In this document: in pieces, positions 53,792 to 60,599 of the stretch
How the letters are laid out: every line of letters starts with the position of its first letter
How positions within the stretch are numbered: position 1 is the stretch's first letter
Assembly: GCA_965202905.1 (NCBI GenBank)
Contig: OZ241868.1
Span: 2,666,001-2,730,000, forward strand
Direction of reading: 5' to 3'
Length of the DNA: 64,000 nt
Source of the DNA: CAYFYS01 sp965202905
GTDB lineage: Bacteria > Pseudomonadota > Alphaproteobacteria > MPNO01
The notes under the pieces: model-generated
The model's database searches: none
What the model was told of the DNA's origin: nothing
Seen by the model: the letters and a program-made list of their open reading frames with translations, nothing else
Program-made: the position numbers and the translations under genes

Positions 53792-54045
53792 ATGAAGTTC
53801 GAGGAGCTTCATTCGAGGCGTCAAGCCCGGGAGCCGACACGGGAGCAGGCGGCGGAAGCGTTGGGTGTCCCTGGGGTGTCTCGCTACGCCGTTGGGAGAA
53901 CCGGGTGGGAGAACCGGGTGGGAGAACCGGTATGAGGCGGAAGGCGCCGGGGGGCTTTCTATGACCGCCGCCTCATGACCGCCGGCCTCGGGCGCCTGGC
54001 GGGCGACACAGCCGCGCGCGCCGCCGCCGGTCCCGGCCCGAATTT
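53792..54045 (+). mobile_element. Remnant of an ISNCY-type transposase N-terminus
   Basis: KFEELHSRRQAREPTREQAA then EALGV followed, after a GGTGGGAGAACC triplication and frame shift, by RYEAEGAGGL and YDRRL. This matches the helix-turn-helix N-terminus of ISNCY-type transposases (RFEExxxRxxxxxLxxxEAAxLLG ... RYEAEGxxGLxDRRL). The remainder is absent. Confidence 0.6.
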
Positions 54046-54138
54046 CCAGCCCGATTCCGGTTGGATTTTCAGCCCAAAATCCAGACCGTTCACCCAGGCC
54101 ATTCACAAAGATTTTGTCCCACTGCATACGCGCTGGCC

Positions 54139-54315
54139 CTGGCGGATCGACCGAGACTTTAGAATCCCCCGGTGAATCCCCCGGTATCCCCCGGCCGATG
54201 ACGATCCGGCGACCAGCTGGCGACCAGAACGCATTCGAATGTCTCGATAAGTCGATCCATCGACATGAAACCAGATAAAAACCAGCGGTTCGAAGCGAAA
54301 GATTCGAACCGCTAG
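54139..54315 (-). repeat. Element A copy 3
   Basis: Reverse-oriented copy. Hairpin end CTAGCGGTTCGAATC with stem AGCGGTTCGAA / TTCGAACCGCT: both sides differ from copies 1 and 2 by a compensating T-A to C-G change. The other end reads CTGGCGGATCGACCGAGAC (one change from CTAG). Internal GGGGGATTCACC units are present. It supplies the TAG stop codon of msrA. Confidence 0.78.
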
Positions 54316-54788
54316 AACAACCCGAACCGCCGGCGGCCGGCGCGCCTGGCGAAGTATTGCTGGTGGTAGTCCTCAGCGATCCAGTAGGCCGGGGCGGGCA
54401 GGATCCGGGTGGCGATGTCGCCGCGGTGGCGACCGCTGGCCTGCTCGGCTTCGAGCGAGGCCTTGGCGGCGGCGTTCTGGTCCTCGTCGTGGGTGAAGAT
54501 CACGGTGCGGTACTGGGTGCCGAAGTCGGGACCCTGGCGATCGACCTGGGTCGGGTCGTGCGCCCCCCAGAAGACCGCGAGCAGATCGTCGTAGCGCACC
54601 GCTTCGGGATCGTAATCGACCTGGACGACCTCGGCATGGCCGGTCCGTCCGGTGCAGACCTGCTCGTAGGTCGGGTGTTCGGTCGCGCCGCCCATGTAGC
54701 CGACCGAGGTGGCGGCGACGCCCTCGACCCGCCGGAACGCCTCTTCGACGCCCCAGAAGCAGCCGGCGCCGAATGTCGCTTTCGCCAT
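54312..54788 (-). CDS. msrA: Peptide-methionine (S)-S-oxide reductase
   Basis: A 158-residue MsrA with the catalytic GAGCFWGVEEAF motif (Cys10), GYMGGATEHPTYEQVCTGRT and DYHQQYF. It repairs oxidised methionine. The last residues RRFGLF end in TAG given by element A3, and element A4 in the same orientation lies 31 bp before its start, so msrA sits between two direct copies. Confidence 0.93.
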   Translation of the reverse strand: MAKATFGAGCFWGVEEAFRRVEGVAATSVGYMGGATEHPTYEQVCTGRTGHAEVVQVDYDPEAVRYDDLLAVFWGAHDPTQVDRQGPDFGTQYRTVIFTHDEDQNAAAKASLEAEQASGRHRGDIATRILPAPAYWIAEDYHQQYFARRAGRRRFGLF

Positions 54789-54819
54789 GACGAGCCTCCG
54801 CTTGTTTCCGGACCCTGAT

Positions 54820-54917
54820 CTAGCGGATCAACCGAGACATTTGAATCCCCCCGGTGAATCCCCGGTGAATCCCCCGGCCAATGACGATCCGGCGACCTTG
54901 ACGTATTCGAATGTCTG
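54820..54917 (-). repeat. Element A copy 4, truncated
   Basis: CTAGCGGATCAACCGAGACA, the GAATCCCC-CCGGTGAATCC units and the internal CGATTC-like part are present; the hairpin half is missing, cut at GAATGTCT where element B4 begins. Confidence 0.7.
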
Positions 54918-55246
54918 GTAGTGTCTCAAGTTTGAAAAGCCCAAGCCGCAGCCGCAGCCCGTCGAACCGGGGCCGCGGTGGATGCGTCGGTTCACGAGGC
55001 TGACCGCACGAGGCCGACCGACGGCTTCTCCAGGAAGACCGGGAACCATCTGCACATGCTCTCGCTCTACTTCACGCACGACGACTTCGTACGCATCCAC
55101 GAGACGCTGAAAGGCGCCCCGGCGATGGCGGCGGGCGTATCGGATACGCTGCGGGGCATGGGATGGATCACCGGGGAATGGATCACCGGCTCGATCGGCG
55201 CGCAGGCGGCGAAGCCGAGGCGATCCGATTCAAACCGGGACACTAC
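54918..55246 (+). repeat. Element B copy 4 (subtype II)
   Basis: Ends GTAGTGTCTCAAGTTTGAA and TTCAAACCGGGACACTAC. It keeps more of the transposase tail than subtype I: WMRRFTRLT, then GFSRKTGNHLHMLSLYFTHD and DFVRIHETLKGAPAMAAGVS, as in IS1-type transposases (HxHxLSLYFxHxNFVRIHxTL, TPAMAAGVTD). Confidence 0.8.
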
Positions 55247-55429
55247 ACCGAATTGCGCCGTCTGTCGCCAACAGGCGTTATGTCCGGCGCCATGCGGTAT
55301 TCGCCATCCAACCGTGCGCGCCGCGCGTCCACGCAATCCCTGGAACCGCACCGGATTCGCCGGGTCGGTTTGCCGGCACACACCCAACGCGGCCGCCGTC
55401 GCTCTCCGCAGATCGACGGCGGCCGTGCG

Positions 55430-55597
55430 TCATGAGCCCGCGCTGTCGGGGTAGTAATTAAGGGTCTCGACCGCCTCGGGATCGCCGCCGCCTTCCGTCC
55501 CTGTCATGCCGTCCCATTCGCGGATGATCGGCCGGGTCCAGCGCGTCAGCGCCTCATTCTGGGAGGGGGTACTAAGGGCGTCCCGATGGTTGGTCAT
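55430..55597 (-). CDS. Lasso-type RiPP precursor 3 (intact)
   Basis: A 55-residue ORF; ATG 55597 follows CGGGAGAGAAGAC, nearly identical to locus 1. Leader MTNHRDALSTPSQNEALTR, motif WTRPIIREWDG, Thr at -2, then core GGGDPEAVETLNYYPDSAGS with Gly1 and Glu9. The C tract is interrupted (CCCCCTCCC), so it should be stable. TCATGA at the end overlaps a possible next ATG. No cyclase, protease or transporter is in the window, so maturation would need enzymes elsewhere. Confidence 0.65.
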   Translation of the reverse strand: MTNHRDALSTPSQNEALTRWTRPIIREWDGMTGTEGGGDPEAVETLNYYPDSAGS

Positions 55598-55677
55598 GTC
55601 TTCTCTCCCGGAGTTCAAGAGTTGGGCTCTGTCGCGCCGTCAACCGCCTGTGAGCGATCCGCCTTCGACACACGCCG

Positions 55678-55706
55678 ATCGTATCGACCAGCGGCCTGCC
55701 GGTCAA
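55678..55706 (-). promoter_or_regulatory. Sigma70-type promoter of precursor locus 3
   Basis: On the minus strand TTGACC (55706-55701), 17-bp spacer, TACGAT (55683-55678). Layout and sequence (GTTGACxGGCxGGCCGCxGGT) match the promoter of locus 1. The left terminal repeat of B5 begins 15 bp upstream. Confidence 0.6.
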
Positions 55707-55720
55707 CGTGAAAATTGCGG

Positions 55721-56006
55721 GTAGTGTCCCGGTTTGAAAAGCCCCAGCCGCAGCCCCAGCCCGTCGAACCGGGGCCGCGGTGGATGCGTCGGTTCACGAG
55801 GCTGACCGCACGAGGCTGACCGACGGCTTCTCCAGGAAGATCGGGAACCCATCTGCACATGCTCTCGCTCTGACTTCACGCACGACGACTTCGTGCGCGT
55901 CCACGAGACGCTGAAAGGCGCCCCGGCGATGGCGGCGGGCGTATCGGACACGCTGCGGGACATGGAATGGATCACCGGGGAATGGATCCTCTGCTCGATC
56001 GACGCG
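55721..56006 (+). repeat. Element B copy 5 (subtype II), right-truncated
   Basis: Left end GTAGTGTCCCGGTTTGAA; interior as B4. The right end is missing: homology stops at CTCGATCGACGCG near 56006, inside the 3' end of the cyclotransferase gene, whose stop codon (55972-55974) lies within the element. Confidence 0.78.
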
Positions 56007-56544
56007 ACCGCCAGGGCGTCTCCGCGCCGATGACGAGGCGTTCGAGCGCAAGAACATGCGGGTCGGCGACGCCCATCGCGCGCAGCGCCCCGGCCAGGCG
56101 CAGCACGTATTCGACGTTGGCGCCGCTGGGACCGTGGCTGCGCGCCACCTGGGCGGCGATCGCCTCCAGCGGGGCGGGGCCGAGATAGTTGGGGTTGTCC
56201 TCGCTTGCCCGATACACGAAGGCCGGGACCGGATCGCGCCCGGCTTCGGCGAAGGCGAGATCGAGCACGACCCGGTCGTAGCCGCCTTTTTCCCGGTGCG
56301 CGAGCGCGCCCAACACCCGCCCGCGCACCGCCTCCTCGACGCGGTAGGCCATGCCCCAGCACCGCGCGCCGGCCTCGCGCACCAGGGTGACCACCCGACC
56401 CGGATCGCCGGGTACGCCGCGGTGATCGGTCGAGCCCTGCCAGAACCGCCGCGCGAAGCCGTCGATCGCCGCCGGCGCCCGCTCGACATAGGGAAAGTCC
56501 GGGCGCCACACCAGCGAGCCGTAGCCGAAAATCCACTCGCTCAC
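55972..56544 (-). CDS. Gamma-glutamylcyclotransferase (ChaC-like)
   Basis: 190 residues with the glycine-rich FGYGSLVWRPDFPY motif at the N-terminus, ARCWGMAYRV and FVYRASEDNPNYLGPAPLE. ChaC-type enzymes cleave glutathione to 5-oxoproline and Cys-Gly. The start is GTG 56544. The last ~12 residues (RSRRSSRGSIPR) are read from element B5, so the native C-terminus has been replaced. Confidence 0.85.
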   Translation of the reverse strand: MSEWIFGYGSLVWRPDFPYVERAPAAIDGFARRFWQGSTDHRGVPGDPGRVVTLVREAGARCWGMAYRVEEAVRGRVLGALAHREKGGYDRVVLDLAFAEAGRDPVPAFVYRASEDNPNYLGPAPLEAIAAQVARSHGPSGANVEYVLRLAGALRAMGVADPHVLALERLVIGAETPWRSRRSSRGSIPR

Positions 56545-56589
56545 GCGCCGTCTTTCTCCGCGCCCGACCGGCTCACGCGCCCGGCCGGC

Positions 56590-57438
56590 TCAGTAGAACG
56601 CCAGCGCCCGCATCTCGATGCTCTCGCGGATCTTCGCGTCCGGCGGGCTGGTCGGATCGTTGAACGCGGTGTGGGCGGTAAACCGCACGCCGGCCGACGG
56701 ATCGGTGTCGAACACCTTGAAGACGAGCGCCTCGTCGCGGGTCATATAGGGAAAATAGTAGAACCGGTGATCCGGGCTGTAGGAGATATGGTAGGTCTCC
56801 CCGGTCCGGTCCCTGTAACGCCGTTCGTTGCGGATGAAGCCGATCTCGGGGATCGACCGCCCGTCGCAGAGCGCGAGCGGCTCGGATTCGATCACCGGCG
56901 CGACCGGCCGCCAGGTCTGGACGATGCCGTAGCGGCCCTCGAGCGCCTCTTCGGCTTCCTCGGGCGGCAGGAAGTCGCGCACGCGCTGCGGCGCCGAGCG
57001 CTCGGTGTAGTCGTTATGCACCGAATGGACCGTCCGGCGGAGCCAGCGCTCGGCATGGCGCGATGCATCGGCGGTCCGAAGCGTGTGATCGAACACCACC
57101 ACGCGCCTGGCGCCGCTGTACTCTTCGATCAGCCGCTCGGTTTCCGGATAGTAGACGTTGAGAACCTCGTCCTCGTCGTAGAAATTCTTCACCGCCGTCG
57201 GGCGGGCGGCGAAGGCGAAGCCGTGCGTCGACAGCGCGAACTCCTCGTCCGCCAGGCGCCCGTTGTCGATCCGCACCGTGCGCGCCTCGCAGGTCGCCGG
57301 GTGCGCCTTGTGGGCCTCCTCCGGCCAGTCGATGTACTGGATGGGATGATGGCCGTCATCGACGATGTAATTCACCTTCGCCTCGACGCAGGCGTGCTGC
57401 ATCGAGGGATCCGCCAGTCGGGCGCTGTCAGGCATCAT
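56590..57438 (-). CDS. CmcJ/NvfI-like oxidoreductase family protein
   Basis: 282 residues. VHSVHNDYTERSAPQRVRDF, WRPVAPVIESEPLALCDGRS, and RFTAHTAFNDP with RESIEMRALAFY are the pattern of the CmcJ/AsaB/NvfI family, some members of which are Fe/2OG-type enzymes of secondary metabolism. ATG-ATG at 57438. It is 45 bp upstream of the cyclotransferase on the same strand. Product unknown. Confidence 0.8.
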   Translation of the reverse strand: MMPDSARLADPSMQHACVEAKVNYIVDDGHHPIQYIDWPEEAHKAHPATCEARTVRIDNGRLADEEFALSTHGFAFAARPTAVKNFYDEDEVLNVYYPETERLIEEYSGARRVVVFDHTLRTADASRHAERWLRRTVHSVHNDYTERSAPQRVRDFLPPEEAEEALEGRYGIVQTWRPVAPVIESEPLALCDGRSIPEIGFIRNERRYRDRTGETYHISYSPDHRFYYFPYMTRDEALVFKVFDTDPSAGVRFTAHTAFNDPTSPPDAKIRESIEMRALAFY

Positions 57439-57614
57439 GCTTCGTCCCGTTCCGTTGGCCGTGGTTGATCATGGTCGGCCGTGGTTGGTCGTGGTTGGTC
57501 GTGGCGCATTCTACATCGCGCGACCGCCCAGGGAACATGTCTCGCGCCGCGCGCGGTTCTCAGCTTCCCGGATCTGTGGTTTCCTTGGGCCGACCAACCA
57601 GGGGGGACCTGCCG

Positions 57615-58307
57615 GTGATCGACCTCTACACCTCGGCCACGCCCAACGGCCAGAAGATCCACATGATGCTGGAGGAGACCGGGCTCGAATACGAAGAGCA
57701 TTGGGTCGATCTCGAAAAGGGTGAGCAGTTCGATCCCGAATTCCTGAAGATCAGCCCCAACAACAAGATCCCGGCGCTGGCCGACAGCGAGGGGCCCGAC
57801 GGCAAGCCGGTGGCGGTGTTCGAGTCGGGCGCGATCCTGCTCTATCTCGCCGGGAAGACCGGCCGGTTCCTGCCCGCCGAACCGCGCGCCCGGCTCGATG
57901 TCCTGCAGTGGCTGTTCTGGCAGGCCGGCGGGTTCGGGCCGATGCTGGGCCAGGCCCATCATTTCCGCGCCTACGCGCCGGAGAAATTCGACTACGCCTT
58001 CGACCGCTATACCAACGAGGCGCGCAGGCTGTACCAAATCCTCGACAAGCAGCTCGCCGATCACGAATACGTCGCGGGCGCGTACTCGATCGCCGACATG
58101 GCGATCTTCCCGTGGTGCCGGCTGCACGGCCGCCAGGGCCAGAAGCTCGAGGATTTCCCCAACGTGCTGCGCTGGTTCGAGACCATCCAGGCGCGTCCGG
58201 CCGTCGGCAAGGACATGGAGCGCCTGACCGATACCGCCGACCGATGGGAATGGACCGAGGAAAGCTGGTCGAACATGTTCGGCGCGCAGCAGTACCGCAG
58301 ACGCTGA
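57615..58307 (+). CDS. Glutathione S-transferase family protein (YfcG/Ure2-like)
   Basis: 230 residues: thioredoxin-like N-domain (DLYTSATPNGQKIHMMLEE, ISPNNKIPAL, VFESGAILLYLA) and helical C-domain with WLFWQAGGFGPMLGQAHHF. The pattern is that of YfcG-like disulfide-bond GSTs. GTG 57615 follows GGGGGGACC; an upstream ORF extension is repetitive and unlikely. TGGTTGGTCG tandem repeats lie just before it. Confidence 0.87.
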   Translation: MIDLYTSATPNGQKIHMMLEETGLEYEEHWVDLEKGEQFDPEFLKISPNNKIPALADSEGPDGKPVAVFESGAILLYLAGKTGRFLPAEPRARLDVLQWLFWQAGGFGPMLGQAHHFRAYAPEKFDYAFDRYTNEARRLYQILDKQLADHEYVAGAYSIADMAIFPWCRLHGRQGQKLEDFPNVLRWFETIQARPAVGKDMERLTDTADRWEWTEESWSNMFGAQQYRRR

Positions 58308-58326
58308 GCCCCGGGCCGGCCGGCCG

Positions 58327-59127
58327 ATGACCGTGCCGATGACCGTCTCCCTGTTCCTGCACTGCGCCGGCGCGGTCGCCGACCCGGCGGCGTTTCCGAC
58401 GGCGGTCTGCGCCGGACCGGGCCGGGCGCTGGCGGCGATCGACGGCGTCACCTCGGTCGAGCTCTACACGCCGCTGGAGATCAGCGATCCGATGGTCGAT
58501 GACGGGACGGGCCCGCCTCTGGTCATCCAGATCCGGTTCGCCGCGCCGGTCGCCGCCGAGACGGCGCTGCACGGAAACGCGCTGGCGGCGGCGCTGTCGG
58601 AATTCCAGGCCCTGCCGATCCGCGACTGGCACGTCCGCTACGATGTCGTCCTCGGCGAGCCCGTCGCGGGTGCGGGCGAGACCGATCCGGCGACCACCGC
58701 GGTCCCGGTCTGCTACCTGGTGCGCTACGAGAGGCCGGCCAGGGACGAGGCCCGTTTCATCGCGCGCTATCGCGCGAGCCACCCGCCGATCATGGCCCGG
58801 CTGCCGGACATCCGCCGTTGCGAGATCTACACGCCGCTGGATTGGGCGGATGCGCCGGCGATCGAGCGCGCCGACCACATGCTGATCTGCGACACGAGCT
58901 TCGAGACGGCGGACGCGCTGAACGCCGCGCTGCGCTCGAAGGTGCGCGACCGCCTGCGCGAGGACTATCGCAGCCTGCCGCCCTTCGACGGACGATGCAC
59001 CCATTTCGGAATGCGGCGGACCCGCCTGTCGGAATGCGGCGGACCCGCCTGTCGGAATGCGGCGGACCCGCCTGTCGCCCCGAAAATGGCGGCAGGGAGA
59101 ACGGCGGCAGGCGCGGCGCGGCCTTGA
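58327..59127 (+). CDS. REDY/EthD-like (dimeric alpha-beta barrel) protein with repeat-derived C-terminus
   Basis: 266 residues. Two related halves (VTSVELYTPLEISDP and IRRCEIYTPLDWADAPAIER) suggest a duplicated ferredoxin-like fold, as in EthD/REDY-like proteins. After GRCTHFGM (about 225) the C-terminus is encoded by three 23-bp tandem repeats plus low-complexity DNA, so it is probably an extension gained by slippage. Function unknown. Confidence 0.65.
   Translation: MTVPMTVSLFLHCAGAVADPAAFPTAVCAGPGRALAAIDGVTSVELYTPLEISDPMVDDGTGPPLVIQIRFAAPVAAETALHGNALAAALSEFQALPIRDWHVRYDVVLGEPVAGAGETDPATTAVPVCYLVRYERPARDEARFIARYRASHPPIMARLPDIRRCEIYTPLDWADAPAIERADHMLICDTSFETADALNAALRSKVRDRLREDYRSLPPFDGRCTHFGMRRTRLSECGGPACRNAADPPVAPKMAAGRTAAGAARP
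59007..59075. repeat. Three 23-bp tandem repeats
   Basis: Three identical units starting CGGAATGCGGCGG and ending CCCGCCTGT at the 3' end of the REDY-like gene. As 23 is not a multiple of three, each copy is read in another frame. Further GGGCCGGGACGA repeats follow at about 59165-59222 before coxM. Confidence 0.85.
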
Positions 59128-59229
59128 CCGGGCCGGCCGGGGCGGCGAAGTTGCGGCCGCCCGGGACGAGGGCCGGGACGAGGGATCAGGACAGGGGCCG
59201 GGACGAGGGGCCGGGACGAGGGGAGGCGG

Positions 59230-60108
59230 ATGAAGGCGGCGGCGTTCGAATACCGGAAGGCGCGGTCTCTGGAGGAGATCTGCCGGGTCCTGGCCGCGCC
59301 CGCGGACGGCGCCGAGCACAAGATCATCGCCGGCGGGCAGACCCTGGTCCCGCTGATGGCGATGCGGCTCGCCAGGCCGACGCTGCTGGTCGACATCAAC
59401 GATGTCGAGGCGCTGCAGGGCGTCGCGATCGAGGGCGATGAGCTGGTGATCGGAGCGGGCGCGCGCCAGCGCGCGGTCGAGCGGTCCGAAGAGGTCGCGC
59501 GCGCGGCGGCGCTGCTTGCCAAGGCGCTCGGCTTCGTCGGACACCAGCAGACGCGCAACCGCGGAACCATCGGCGGCAGCCTGGTTCACGGCGACCCGTC
59601 GGCCGAGATTCCGCTGGCCGCGCTGGTGCTGGACGCCCGCCTGTACGCCCGCAGCGTCCGCGGCGGCGTCTGCTACCCGGCCGCCGGGTTCTTCGAGGGG
59701 CCGATGACGACCGCGCTGGCCGACGACGAATGCCTGACCGGGATCCGGTTTCCGATCTGGCCCGGCGCGCGCGTCGGCAGCGGCTTTCACGAGGTCGCCT
59801 CGCGTCATGGCGACTTCGCGATCGTATCGGCCTGCGCCCAGCTCCAGCTCGATTCGGCCGGCCGGTGCGCGCGGATCGCGTTGGGCGTCGGCGGCGCCGC
59901 ACCGACGCCGGTCCGGCCGGCCGCCGCGGAAGCGGCGCTGGCGGGCAAGACGCCGGATCGCGAGACGATCGCCGCCGCGGCCGATGCGGCGGCCGATGCG
60001 CTGGAGCCCGATTCCGATCTGCATGCGAGCGCCGGGTATCGCCGGCGGGTCGCCGGCGTGCTCCTCGGGCGGGCGATCGGGCAAGCGGTCACGGAGGCCT
60101 CGGCATGA
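59230..60108 (+). CDS. Molybdenum hydroxylase, FAD-binding medium subunit (CoxM-like)
   Basis: 292 residues with FAD motifs KIIAGGQTLVPLMAMRLARP and TRNRGTIGGSLVHGDPSAE. It carries electrons between the Fe-S subunit and acceptor. ATG 59230 follows GGGGAGGCGG. Its stop overlaps the CoxS-like start (ATGA). First gene of a CoxM-S-L operon; substrate unknown. Confidence 0.92.
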   Translation: MKAAAFEYRKARSLEEICRVLAAPADGAEHKIIAGGQTLVPLMAMRLARPTLLVDINDVEALQGVAIEGDELVIGAGARQRAVERSEEVARAAALLAKALGFVGHQQTRNRGTIGGSLVHGDPSAEIPLAALVLDARLYARSVRGGVCYPAAGFFEGPMTTALADDECLTGIRFPIWPGARVGSGFHEVASRHGDFAIVSACAQLQLDSAGRCARIALGVGGAAPTPVRPAAAEAALAGKTPDRETIAAAADAAADALEPDSDLHASAGYRRRVAGVLLGRAIGQAVTEASA

Positions 60109-60599
60109 CCGGGGTCGCGATCGCGGTGACGGTCAACGGCGCCGTACACGACGCCCGCGTGCCGCCGCGCATGACCCTGGTCGATTTCCTGCGCGACGTG
60201 CTGCGCCTGACCGGCACCCATGTCGGCTGCGAGCACGGGATCTGCGGCGCCTGCTCGGTGATGTTCGACGGCGCGCCGATCCGTTCCTGCCTGATGTTCG
60301 CGGTCCAGGCCGATGGCCACGAAGTCCTGACGGTGGAAGGGCTGAGCCGCGGCGACGGCGCGCTCGGCGACATCCAGGATGCGTTCTGGGAATGCCACGC
60401 CATGCAGTGCGGCTACTGCACGCCCGGCATGATGATCGCCGCCCACGCGCTGCTGGCGGACGACCCCGATCCGGGCGCCGACGACATCCGCGTGGCGATC
60501 TCCGGCAATCTGTGCCGGTGCACCGGCTATACCCAGATCGTCGAGGCGGTCGCGCTCGCCGCCCGGCGGCGGCGCGGCGAGACGGGAGACGGGCCATGA
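60105..60599 (+). CDS. Molybdenum hydroxylase, 2Fe-2S small subunit (CoxS-like)
   Basis: 164 residues with the plant-type 2Fe-2S cluster GCEHGICGACSVMFDG then SC, and the second cluster MQCGYCTPGMMIAA with NLCRCTGYTQIV. It links the molybdenum site to FAD. Overlaps both neighbours by 4 bp. Confidence 0.94.
   Translation: MTGVAIAVTVNGAVHDARVPPRMTLVDFLRDVLRLTGTHVGCEHGICGACSVMFDGAPIRSCLMFAVQADGHEVLTVEGLSRGDGALGDIQDAFWECHAMQCGYCTPGMMIAAHALLADDPDPGADDIRVAISGNLCRCTGYTQIVEAVALAARRRRGETGDGP

Noticed and set aside
59807..60596. Longer start for CoxL (1068 codons)
   Set aside because: The extension overlaps CoxM and CoxS completely; ATG 60596 with ATGA overlap gives the family N-terminus.
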